Assembly (NCBI RefSeq): GCF_001742165.1
Contig: NZ_CP016444.1
Location: 558,001 to 622,000 of the forward strand
Origin: Burkholderia stabilis
Lineage (GTDB): Bacteria > Pseudomonadota > Gammaproteobacteria > Burkholderiales > Burkholderiaceae
Direction: 5' to 3'
DNA: 64,000 bases
Part shown: piece by piece, positions 28,978 through 36,902 of the stretch
Layout of the letters: each line of letters begins with the position of its first letter
Position numbering within the stretch: the first letter of the stretch is position 1
Notes under the pieces: generated by a model
Databases searched by the model: none
What the model saw: only the letters and a program-made list of their open reading frames with translations
What the model was told of the DNA's origin: nothing
Position numbers and translations under genes: made by a program

Positions 28978-30291
28978 GTGAAAATTCGTCGAGTCATCGG
29001 CTATGCCGTCGCGGCCGTCGTTGTGGTCGCAGCCGGTGCGGCTGGCCGCGCGTGGCTGACGCCGGGCGGCGCCGAACCCCAACCGCCCGTCGCCGGCACG
29101 CCGGCCGATCTGCTGGCAACCGTCGCGCGCGGCGAGTATCTGGCGAAGGCTGCCGATTGCATCGCATGCCATACGTCCGTGGGCGGTACGCCATATGCAG
29201 GCGGTCGGCCGTTCAAGCTTCCGTTCGGACAACTGTATTCCACCAACATCACGCCGGACAAGGAAACCGGCATCGGCAACTGGTCGGACGATGCGTTCGT
29301 GCGCGCGGTACGCGAGGGCGTCGGATCGCACGGCAATCTGTATCCGGCGATGCCCTATACGTCGTACGCGGAAATGAGTCGCGACGACGTCATTGCGATC
29401 AAGCAGTACCTGATGACGCTCGAACCGGTGCATCAGGCGCCGCTCGAGAACGACCTGTCGTTCCCGTTCAACCAGCGCTGGGGGCTCGCCGCATGGAACG
29501 CGGTGTTCTTCCGCGGGCAGCGTTTTGCGCCGGACCCGAAGCAGAGCGTCGAATGGAATCGCGGCGCGTATCTGGCCGGCGCGCTCGGACACTGCGGCGA
29601 ATGCCACACGCCGCGCAACGTCGGCTTCGCGATGAAGTCGCGCGACTATCTGTCGGGCGCCGAAATCGAAGGCTGGAAGGCGTACAACACGACATCGGAT
29701 CAGGCATACGGCCTCGGGTCGTGGACCGACGAGCAAATCTCGCAGTATCTGTCGCGCGGACATGCGCCGGGGCGCAGCTCGGCGTCCGGCCCGATGGCGG
29801 ACGTGGTCGAGCACAGCCTGCAGTACCTGACGCCGCACGACATTGCGTCGATGGTCGTCTATCTGCGCGGCGTGAGTCCGGCCTCGGGCGAACAGGCGGG
29901 CCGGATCGATCTCGAGCCCTCCGCAGCACGTGCATCAAACGCGGTACTGCCAGGCGCGGCATCGCTGCCGCAGGCGCTCGAGCGCGGTCAGCGGCTGTTC
30001 GCCGGGGACTGCGCGGGCTGCCACCAGTGGAACGGCGTTGGTCGACAGAGCGAATATGCGTCGCTCGTCGGCGCACATGCGGTCAACGATCCGTCCGGCG
30101 CTGCGCTCGTGCAGGTGCTGCTGCACGGCACCAGCCTGACGGTCGGCGGTCGCACGCAACAGATGCCGGGTTTCGGCGCTGCGTATGGTGATGCCGATAT
30201 CGCCGCGGTCGCGAACTTCGTATTGAGCCATTTCGGCTCGAAACAGGGTGGGGTAACCGCCGAGCAGGTCAGCAAGGCACGGGCCCAGTAA
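28978..30291 (+). CDS. Triheme c-type cytochrome subunit of the molybdenum hydroxylase
   Basis: A 437-residue cytochrome with three heme c motifs: CIACH (residues 61-65), CGECH (206-210) and CAGCH (345-349). An N-terminal hydrophobic helix at residues 7-23 anchors or exports it. The design matches cytochrome subunits that carry electrons from periplasmic dehydrogenases to ubiquinone or the oxidase. It starts with GTG at 28978, 37 bases after the molybdenum subunit. A second cytochrome of the same architecture is part of the FAD dehydrogenase near 60 kb, suggesting duplication of a module used by different dehydrogenases. Confidence 0.94.
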   Translation: MKIRRVIGYAVAAVVVVAAGAAGRAWLTPGGAEPQPPVAGTPADLLATVARGEYLAKAADCIACHTSVGGTPYAGGRPFKLPFGQLYSTNITPDKETGIGNWSDDAFVRAVREGVGSHGNLYPAMPYTSYAEMSRDDVIAIKQYLMTLEPVHQAPLENDLSFPFNQRWGLAAWNAVFFRGQRFAPDPKQSVEWNRGAYLAGALGHCGECHTPRNVGFAMKSRDYLSGAEIEGWKAYNTTSDQAYGLGSWTDEQISQYLSRGHAPGRSSASGPMADVVEHSLQYLTPHDIASMVVYLRGVSPASGEQAGRIDLEPSAARASNAVLPGAASLPQALERGQRLFAGDCAGCHQWNGVGRQSEYASLVGAHAVNDPSGAALVQVLLHGTSLTVGGRTQQMPGFGAAYGDADIAAVANFVLSHFGSKQGGVTAEQVSKARAQ

Positions 30292-30551
30292 CACCTCGAA
30301 TGCCTGCGCGATCGTTGAAACGGATAGCGATGCGGTTCAGGTGATGCCGTCGGGCACGCGTGCGTTCGACGCCCTGACGGTACTGGCCGCGACCGCTGCC
30401 GGATTCGACACGACATCCGGCGATGACCGCTCCGGAATCGCGATCGCGCGGTGCATCGTTGCCGTCGCCGGAGGCCGTTGTCGCGATCAGCGCAGGCAGT
30501 GCGCGGCCCACCCGCATGCAACCCGTGACACGGAGAACAGGAGGAGACACG

Positions 30552-31334
30552 ATGGATATGGGAATCGCAGGGCAAAGCGTACTGATTACCGGCGCCGCGC
30601 AAGGCATCGGCGAAGGGCTGGCGAGATCGTTTGCCCGGGAAGGCTGCAACGTGTTGCTGGTTTCGCGGTCGGCCGAGAAGCTGGACGCGCTGGCCGGCGA
30701 ACTGCGATCCGCGCACGGTGTGGATGCGGGCGTGCTGGCACTCGACATGACGCAAACGGGCGCGATTGCCGACATCGTTTCGTTCGCGGGCCATGCCGAC
30801 ATCCTGGTGAACAACGCGGGCGCGATTCCGGGCGGCACACTGTGGGATGTCGACGAGGACGCGTGGCGCAAGGGCTGGGAGCTGAAGGTGTTCGGCTATA
30901 TCAACCTGACGCGCGCGATGTACACGAAAATGAAGGCGCGCGGGCACGGCGTCATCCTGAACAACATCGGCAACGGCGGGCAAAACTTCGACTTCAACTA
31001 CATCGCGGGTTCGACGGGCAATGCCGCGCTCATGGCTTTCACCTGCGCGCTGGGCGGGCGTAGCCTGGAAGACGGAATCCGCGTGCTGGGCGTCAATCCC
31101 GGGCCGGTGGGAACGGAGCGTATTGCCAAAGTCCTCCGGAATCACGCGTCGCGGTTGCTGGGTGACGAAACGCGCGCCGATGAACTCATGGCGGGTTATC
31201 CGTTGGGCCGCGCCGCGACCGTGGCGGAAGTCGCCGACCTGTTCGTCTTTCTGGCGTCGCCTCGCTCGAGTTACACCAGCGGCACGATCGTCACGGTGGA
31301 CGGCGGCATCACATCGAAACGATCGGTGGCCTGA
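30552..31334 (+). CDS. Short-chain dehydrogenase/reductase lacking the catalytic lysine
   Basis: A 260-residue SDR. The cofactor motif TGAAQGIG is near residues 13-20 and NNAG lies in DILVNNAGAIPGG. At the active site the tyrosine of FNYIAGSTGNA is present, but the position four residues later, normally lysine, is serine. Catalysis, if any, must differ from the Tyr-Lys mechanism, or the fold serves another task. The ATG at 30552 follows GGAGGAGACACG. It stands alone, 260 bases after the cytochrome gene, and ends just before two minus-strand exporters. Confidence 0.88.
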   Translation: MDMGIAGQSVLITGAAQGIGEGLARSFAREGCNVLLVSRSAEKLDALAGELRSAHGVDAGVLALDMTQTGAIADIVSFAGHADILVNNAGAIPGGTLWDVDEDAWRKGWELKVFGYINLTRAMYTKMKARGHGVILNNIGNGGQNFDFNYIAGSTGNAALMAFTCALGGRSLEDGIRVLGVNPGPVGTERIAKVLRNHASRLLGDETRADELMAGYPLGRAATVAEVADLFVFLASPRSSYTSGTIVTVDGGITSKRSVA

Positions 31335-31439
31335 GTATGGGCGAGCGTGCTTTCCCGCCAACCCGGATTGGCGCGCTCGCGATTTCCAGCCGTATCGTGC
31401 GTACGGCGCAGGCCGCGCGCATCGCCAATCTTCGCCCGA

Positions 31440-32993
31440 TTACCTGATCTGCCGCTGCACCAGTGCGATCACACCGCCTGCGAGCGCGAGCCCCACGATC
31501 ATCTCGAAGCCGTCCAGCACGCTCAGGAAACTGGCCTGGTGGGCGGCCATACCCGCCAGTTGACCCAGCGACAGGCCGCGTGCCGCGCCTTCGCCCAGAC
31601 CTTGCGCCTCGAACGCGTGCGTCATCGTTTCAAGCGCGCTCTGGAACACCGGGTTATACGGGCTCGCGAATTCGACGAGACGTGTGTGATGCACGGCCGT
31701 GCGATGCTGATCCACGATGATGAACGTCGCGGTGGACAGCGAGTAGGCCATCTGCTTGACGACATTCTTGAAGCGGTAGCCGTGCGTGAATTCGTCGTTC
31801 GAGAAGATCTGAAACGCGGCGCTCGCCGTCGGCAGCGCGATGAACATCAGCAGGAAGCCGCGCAACATCAGCGGCGGCAGCAGCCAGCCCATGCTGGCGT
31901 CGGGCGGCAGGTTGAGCATCCAGATGCCGATCGTGGCCGCCATGATGAAGCCCGGGACGATCAGCCATTTGCGCTTGATGAAACGTGAGTACTTGAAATA
32001 CGCGATCGCCATCGGAATTGCCGCGAGCGAAGTGAACCCGACGATGCGCCCGGCATTTTCCACCGGGTAGCCCAGCCCGCTTTCCAGTAGTCGAGATACC
32101 AGAAAGCCGATCCCATTGCTGATGAAGTAATAGAACGCATAGAGCACGATCCCTTGCCGGAAAGGCCCCTCGCGCAGCGCATTCAGACGCACCAGCGGGC
32201 GTGGATCATGCCACTGATGCCAGGCGAACCAGCCGATCACGGTCAGCCCCGCAACGGTGGCCAGCGGCATCAGGGGCGTCGTGCTGAACACTTCGAAGCG
32301 CAGTTGCTGCGCGACGATCTGCAACGCTCCGAGGGCAATGGCGAACACCAGATAGGGCCACAGGTGAGCTGCGCTGCGCCGCTCGACCGGGCGCCTGCCG
32401 ATGTGCGGCACCACGACGAATGCAAACGCCGATAGCGCGGCCCCGCCCACCGTCGAGCACAGGAACAGCGCGCGCCAGTCGAAGCACGCAACGAGATAAC
32501 CGCCCGCCATCGGCGCGAGCGCGCTTGCGAGCAGGATCATGATCAGGAAGATGCGCGTGGCCGGCGCGCGATCCTGCGGCGTGAAGCCGGTTTGCAGCAT
32601 GATGCGGCAGGTGCCGAGCATCGGTCCGATGAAATAGCCCTGAAAACCGCGCGCCATCGCGAGCGAAAGCGACGATTCACTGAGAGACGCGGCCAGCGAT
32701 CCCGCCGCGAACATCAGCAGGCAGCCGCTCAGGTAGCGCCGGAAGCCGAGACGCTCGATCAGCCACTGCTGTTGCACGATGCCGAGCACGGAAGCGGTCG
32801 CATAGGCCGTCGACGACCACACCAGCTCGTCCGGCGATGCATTGATGCCGCCCGCGATATAGCTCGTGAAGAACGAAAAGATCGTGTTGTCGAAGTAGTC
32901 GATACCGACCGCCAGCGCGATCGCCCACGGCAGCAGATCGCTGCGTAAATGTCTGAGCGTGAACAGGCGGGCGCGGGCGGGCGTGATTTTCAT
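31440..32993 (-). CDS. MFS transporter, DHA2-like 14-helix exporter
   Basis: A 517-residue inner-membrane permease of the major facilitator superfamily with about 14 helices. LPWAIALAVGIDYFDNTIFSFF near residues 20-41 includes a helix-1 Asp, and WSSTAYATASVLGIVQQQWLIERLGFRRYL holds the motif-A-like loop. It probably exports a toxic metabolite or drug using the proton gradient. A related DHA2 exporter follows upstream on the same strand across a 661-base spacer. Its context in a degradation island suggests efflux of substrate or intermediates, but that is inference. Confidence 0.88.
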   Translation of the reverse strand: MKITPARARLFTLRHLRSDLLPWAIALAVGIDYFDNTIFSFFTSYIAGGINASPDELVWSSTAYATASVLGIVQQQWLIERLGFRRYLSGCLLMFAAGSLAASLSESSLSLAMARGFQGYFIGPMLGTCRIMLQTGFTPQDRAPATRIFLIMILLASALAPMAGGYLVACFDWRALFLCSTVGGAALSAFAFVVVPHIGRRPVERRSAAHLWPYLVFAIALGALQIVAQQLRFEVFSTTPLMPLATVAGLTVIGWFAWHQWHDPRPLVRLNALREGPFRQGIVLYAFYYFISNGIGFLVSRLLESGLGYPVENAGRIVGFTSLAAIPMAIAYFKYSRFIKRKWLIVPGFIMAATIGIWMLNLPPDASMGWLLPPLMLRGFLLMFIALPTASAAFQIFSNDEFTHGYRFKNVVKQMAYSLSTATFIIVDQHRTAVHHTRLVEFASPYNPVFQSALETMTHAFEAQGLGEGAARGLSLGQLAGMAAHQASFLSVLDGFEMIVGLALAGGVIALVQRQIR

Positions 32994-33654
32994 GATGCCG
33001 CCACTTCGGGCACGCGCGTCGACGGCATTGGCCGGCGCGGGAATCCGGCTGGAGGAAGGGCGCGCACACGGAACGTGGCACCGGTGCGAACGTGACGAAA
33101 CACCTGGACTCCGGAATGAATCGGATGAGAAACCCGGGCTGGAACAGCAGACGGAACGAACCTTGAGGACGCCGCCAGTTGAAGGTGCAGGTGGCGATCC
33201 TCATGAACGCAGCACCGCCGGTTGCTTCCGGAAGCAATGACCCGGGCGTGCAGGAGCGCAACACGAACAAGGTTCGAGTCGGCGCAACACGACGGCTGAG
33301 CGGCTGGCGGCCGGTTATCGCGGCCGCCGTGGCTTCGGCGAAAGTCACCGTGGCTGAAATAGTGGCCGCAAAGTGTCATCGACTACCGATCGTCCGGGGC
33401 ATCCTCGCCGAGAGACGACGAAGGCGCGAGCAGCGCATGTGAAGGGATTGCAGCCCTCGCAGTTCATTCCGCGAGGGGCAGTGTCACGGACGATTATTCC
33501 GGGCGTCGCGGGTCGACATCAAGGGTTAACACGCATGTATTCCGTGCTTTGAAATTAGCGCGTGAAGTCTCCTGGCGGTGTCGTCGAAGTTGTGGGTTCA
33601 CCGAGACCGTGCCGGACATGCGATCGGGGGCCTCGAACCGGTCAGCCCGGCAAA
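32994..33654. other. Intergenic region, 661 bases, between two MFS genes
   Basis: No convincing gene on either strand. It contains the 16-base palindrome at 33222-33237. Otherwise I see only GC-rich spacer. Confidence 0.55.
33222..33237. promoter_or_regulatory. Perfect 16-base palindrome upstream of an MFS gene
   Basis: TTGCTTCCGGAAGCAA is fully self-complementary with a central CCGG, as in LacI-type operators. It lies 229 bases upstream of the start of the 31.4-33.0 kb exporter gene. The binding protein is unknown. Confidence 0.5.
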
Positions 33655-35208
33655 TCAATGCGCGCCCGACGCCGCATCGGATGATTCGCCTTTCATCGGC
33701 CGCGTGATCCAGATCAGCGGGATGATGCAGATGAAAATGAATGTCGACAGATAGAAGAAGTCGTCGAGGCCCAGAATGGCCGCCTGGGCGTTGACGATCG
33801 TATCGAACAACGCGTGTGCCGACGGCGTATCGAGGTTCAGCAGCGAGTGCATCGTGCTGATCTGTTCGGTGAAGACGGGATTGTTCACGCTCGCCTGCTC
33901 GGTCAGGTGTGCGTGGTGCATGATGGTCCGGTTGTTCCATATCGTGCCGGCGATGGATGTGCCGGCGGCGCCGCAGAAGATCCGGACGAAATTCGACAGG
34001 CCGGCGGCCGCGGGAATGCGTTCCGGCGGCAGGCCCGACAGGATGATCGCGATCAGCGGCACGAACCACAGTACGGCCGGGATGCCCTGCAGCAAAGTCG
34101 GCATGACGAGATGCCACGTGTCGATTTCGGTGATGTACTGCGTGCGCATGAAGAACACGCCCGCGAAGCCGACGAATGACAGTGTTGCGATGATGCGCGC
34201 ATCGATCGCCCGCAGCAAACGGCCCATGAACGGGGAAAGCAGCACCGTGAAAATGCCGACCGGCGCGGTGACGAGCCCGGCGTCGAACGCCCGGTAGCCG
34301 AGATCCTCCTGCATCCATTGCGGCAGCAGCACGAGATTGCCGAAGTAGAGCGCATACGAAACCGAAATCGCAATCGTGCCGCCCAGGAAATTGCGCTGGG
34401 TGAACAGCCGCAGGTCGACGATCGGATTGTCTTCGGTCAGCTCCCAGATGAGGAACAGCGCGAAACAGATCAGCGCCGCGATGGTCAGCCCGATGATGAC
34501 GGGTGACGAAAACCAGTCGAGGTCCCGGCCTTTGTCGAGCATGATCTGCAAGGTTCCGACCCACGCGATCAGCAAGACGAGCCCGACGATGTCGATCGGC
34601 ATCTTCTTCGTCGGCGTTTCGCGGTTGCGGTAGATCACCCAGATGACGCTCGCGGCGAGCAGGCCGACCGGGATGTTCACGTAGAAAATCCACGACCAGC
34701 TGTAGCTGTCGGTGATCCAGCCGCCGAGCAGCGGGCCGGCGATCGGGCCGACCGTGGCGGTCATCGCCCACAGAGACAGCGCGGTGCCGGATTTTTCCTT
34801 CGGATACGAACTGAGCAGGACCGCCTGGGACAGCGGGATCAACGGGCCCGCCACGATCCCTTGCAGGATCCGTGCGGCCAGCAGAAACGGCAGCGTCGGC
34901 GCGATCCCGCACAGCCACGACGCGAACACGAACATCAGGATGGCGCCGACGAAGAGCTTGATCTGGCCGATGCGCTGCGTGAGCCAGCCTGTCAGCGGAA
35001 TCGACACGGCGTTGGCCGCGGCGAACATCGTGATGACCCACGTGCCTTCATCGACGGAAACGCCGAGATTGCCGGAGAGGTTCGGGATCGCCACGTTGGC
35101 GATCGACGTGTCGAGTACGGTCATGAAGGTGGCGAGTGCCACGACGAAGGTAGCGACAACGAGCTGGCCCCCTCTGAGAGGAGGATGCTGGATGGATGTC
35201 TGAGTCAT
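33655..35208 (-). CDS. MFS transporter, EmrB/QacA (DHA2) family
   Basis: A 517-residue 14-helix proton-coupled exporter. Signature segments are FMTVLDTSIANVAIPNLSGNL near residues 28-48 (DHA2 motif with Asp in helix 1), LTGWLTQRIGQIKLFVGAILM near 71-91 (motif A), GPLIPLSQAVLLSSYPKEKSG near 121-141 and GPIAGPLLGGWITDSYSWSWIFYVN near 153-177 (motif C region). I start at the ATG 35208; the frame is open further upstream but not family-like. No membrane-fusion partner (EmrA type) is encoded nearby. A promoter candidate lies about 90 bases upstream. Confidence 0.93.
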   Translation of the reverse strand: MTQTSIQHPPLRGGQLVVATFVVALATFMTVLDTSIANVAIPNLSGNLGVSVDEGTWVITMFAAANAVSIPLTGWLTQRIGQIKLFVGAILMFVFASWLCGIAPTLPFLLAARILQGIVAGPLIPLSQAVLLSSYPKEKSGTALSLWAMTATVGPIAGPLLGGWITDSYSWSWIFYVNIPVGLLAASVIWVIYRNRETPTKKMPIDIVGLVLLIAWVGTLQIMLDKGRDLDWFSSPVIIGLTIAALICFALFLIWELTEDNPIVDLRLFTQRNFLGGTIAISVSYALYFGNLVLLPQWMQEDLGYRAFDAGLVTAPVGIFTVLLSPFMGRLLRAIDARIIATLSFVGFAGVFFMRTQYITEIDTWHLVMPTLLQGIPAVLWFVPLIAIILSGLPPERIPAAAGLSNFVRIFCGAAGTSIAGTIWNNRTIMHHAHLTEQASVNNPVFTEQISTMHSLLNLDTPSAHALFDTIVNAQAAILGLDDFFYLSTFIFICIIPLIWITRPMKGESSDAASGAH

Positions 35209-35299
35209 AAGGAAACTGTATTGCGGGCGTCTTGTGGACGGAATCGATCTTGCCGGGAGGATGTTGGTGCTGGTGGGTACGTCGTTTTTTGGGGCGTTA

Positions 35300-35328
35300 A
35301 TAAATAAATTCGTTAGGAAACTATCAAT
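35300..35328 (-). promoter_or_regulatory. Candidate promoter of the EmrB-type exporter gene
   Basis: On the minus strand TTGATA (35328-35323), 17 bases and TTTATT (35305-35300) lie in an AT-rich stretch, leaving a leader of about 90 bases to the ATG at 35208. Confidence 0.5.
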
Positions 35329-35555
35329 TTGAACGTAGCGAGTGACCGAGAATTTTCTGCATTGTGCCCGTAGTTTTCCGATGGTGCAGCGAAGCGACGT
35401 GCTGCGTGATGCCGCTGGAGAATCGGGCAATGCCGGTCGCCTCGTCCGGCCCGGAAGGGGGCGGTTCCGTACGCATGCAGGGCCGGTCGGGCAGCTGGCG
35501 GGGGGATGTGTGAGGGCGGCTACGGCGCGCCGTATCGCGATGACACGATCATCGA

Positions 35556-35570
35556 TTCCGTACCTCGGAA
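35556..35570 (-). promoter_or_regulatory. Shared catabolic-island motif, copy E
   Basis: Plus strand TTCCGTACCTCGGAA, minus strand TTCCGAGGTACGGAA. This copy is the most palindromic (TTCCG and CGGAA arms) and shows the 15-base symmetric form of the site. It lies 75 bases upstream of copy C. Confidence 0.6.
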
Positions 35571-35644
35571 GTCATGCGGGGCAGGTGAAATCGGTCATGT
35601 GGCCGGGGGAGCGTACGCGGCGCGCAAAAGGCACGGCGCGACCA

Positions 35645-35659
35645 TTCCAAAGTACGGGA
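35645..35659 (+). promoter_or_regulatory. Shared catabolic-island motif, copy C
   Basis: TTCCAAAGTACGGGA, 122 bases upstream of the crotonase-like start codon and oriented toward it. With copy E it forms an inverted pair, as copies D and A do upstream of the monooxygenase gene. Confidence 0.65.
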
Positions 35660-35780
35660 CAACAGCCGGTTCGACATTGACGCGTTTCCGTGCGCCGCAC
35701 ACGATTGACGTTGATATCGATCGCGTCCTGCCACACCGTCCGTGGCGTCGTCCCGCGAGTTCAACAGAGAGTGGAGCGTC

Positions 35781-36626
35781 ATGTCAGAAAGCCGGCAGGA
35801 AGAAGTCGTCTATGCGTCGTATTCGAGTCTCGCGTTCGATTGGCCTGCGAAAGGCGTCTTGCGCATCACGCTGAATCGGCCGGAGCGACTCAACGCACTC
35901 GACGCGCGAGGGCACGATGAACTGGCCCGGGTGTGGCGTGACGTCGACGAGGATCCGCGTGTCGCGGCCGTGATTCTGTGCGGCGCCGGCAAGGCGTTCT
36001 CTGCCGGCGGTGATTTCGACATGGTCGAGGAAATGATCGATTCCTTCGACGCGCGCGTGCGTGTATGGCGCGAATCCAAGGATCTCGTCTACAACATCAT
36101 CAATTGCTCGAAGCCGATCGTGTCTGCCATCCACGGCTCGGCAGTGGGGGCGGGGCTGGTTGCCGCGCTGCTCGCGGACATATCGGTTGCCGGCCGCTCT
36201 GCACGGCTCGTCGACGGTCATACGCGGCTTGGCGTCGCGGCAGGAGATCACGCGGCGATCGTCTGGCCGCTGCTGTGCGGCATGGCGAAGGCCAAGTATC
36301 ACTTGATGCTGTGCGAACCGGTGAACGGCGAGAAGGCCGAGCAGATCGGCCTCGTTTCCGTTGCCGTGGACGATGCGGACGTGCAGCAGACGGCGCTGTC
36401 GATCGCAATCCGGCTTGTGAACGGCGCGCCGTCTGCGACGCGCTGGACCAAGTATGCGCTCAACAACTGGCTGCGCCAGGCGGGGCCGACGTTCGATGCT
36501 TCGCTGGCGCTGGAGATGCTTGGGTTCGGCGGAGAGGAAGTGCGCGAAGGCGTGAAATCGTTCAGGGAAAAACGCGCGCCGGAGTTTCCCATCGATACGC
36601 CGGTGTCTCCAACACGACGCAAGTGA
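35781..36626 (+). CDS. Enoyl-CoA hydratase/isomerase-fold (crotonase) protein with atypical active site
   Basis: A 281-residue crotonase-superfamily protein. The oxyanion-hole segment GAGKAFSAGGDFDMVEE is near residues 66-82 and the second glycine helix GSAVGAGLVAALLADISVA near 115-133. By eye the two catalytic glutamates of classical hydratases are absent: the segment ARLVDGHTRLGVAAGDHAAI carries His where the first Glu is expected. It may be a decarboxylase, hydrolase or isomerase rather than a hydratase. The ATG at 35781 follows AGAGTGGAGCGTC. It is a single-gene unit behind two TTYC motif copies, linking it to the monooxygenase and molybdenum hydroxylase genes. Confidence 0.86.
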   Translation: MSESRQEEVVYASYSSLAFDWPAKGVLRITLNRPERLNALDARGHDELARVWRDVDEDPRVAAVILCGAGKAFSAGGDFDMVEEMIDSFDARVRVWRESKDLVYNIINCSKPIVSAIHGSAVGAGLVAALLADISVAGRSARLVDGHTRLGVAAGDHAAIVWPLLCGMAKAKYHLMLCEPVNGEKAEQIGLVSVAVDDADVQQTALSIAIRLVNGAPSATRWTKYALNNWLRQAGPTFDASLALEMLGFGGEEVREGVKSFREKRAPEFPIDTPVSPTRRK

Positions 36627-36647
36627 GTGGAGATCACGCCTGATCGA

Positions 36648-36663
36648 ACCCGGCAGCCCGGGT
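36648..36663 (+). terminator. Short hairpin after the crotonase-like gene
   Basis: ACCCGG pairs with CCGGGT around CAGC, 22 bases past the stop codon. The stem is short and there is no T tract, so the call is weak. Confidence 0.35.
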
Positions 36664-36739
36664 CCGGAAGCCCTCGTGCACATCGAGCCGTGTCGACGTT
36701 CGCGTACCGCCCCCGCCGACTGCCGGAGGTATGAGCGAT

Positions 36740-36897
36740 TGGCGGAGACCGGACGGCGTCATCCGGGGAAGCAATACGTCGTAGTCGTCGACGGTCTTTG
36801 CCAGCGGGTGACGCTGGAGCAGCCAGACGAGGTATCGGTACGGCTCGATACCGTCAGCCTTGCAGGTCTCGACCAAGGTAGGGAGGCTGCGCCAGTG
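36740..36897 (-). pseudogene. IS66-family transposase (TnpC) C-terminal remnant
   Basis: On the minus strand about 45 codons read TLVETCKADGIEPYRYLVWL, then LLQRHPLAKTVDDYDVLLP. This is the conserved C-terminal end of IS66-type transposases (Burkholderia versions typically end in a similar VDDYDALLPW segment). No catalytic core, no tnpA/tnpB and no terminal inverted repeats were found. The fragment begins right after the stop codon of the adjacent TonB receptor gene, so an insertion and later deletion probably ended at that gene's 3' edge. Confidence 0.75.
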
Positions 36898-36902
36898 AGG
36901 AA

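Larger units (their letters stand above)
35209..35780. other. Divergent intergenic region, 572 bases, with several regulatory sites
   Basis: Separates the minus-strand MFS gene from the crotonase-like gene. It holds a promoter for the MFS gene (35300-35328) and two copies of the TTYC motif in opposite orientation (35556-35570 and 35645-35659). No gene recognised. Confidence 0.6.

Noticed and set aside
33179..33442. Possible small gene in the spacer between the two MFS genes
   Set aside because: Begins with a plausible ATG but has no ribosome-binding site, no family likeness and ends in a basic random-looking tail.
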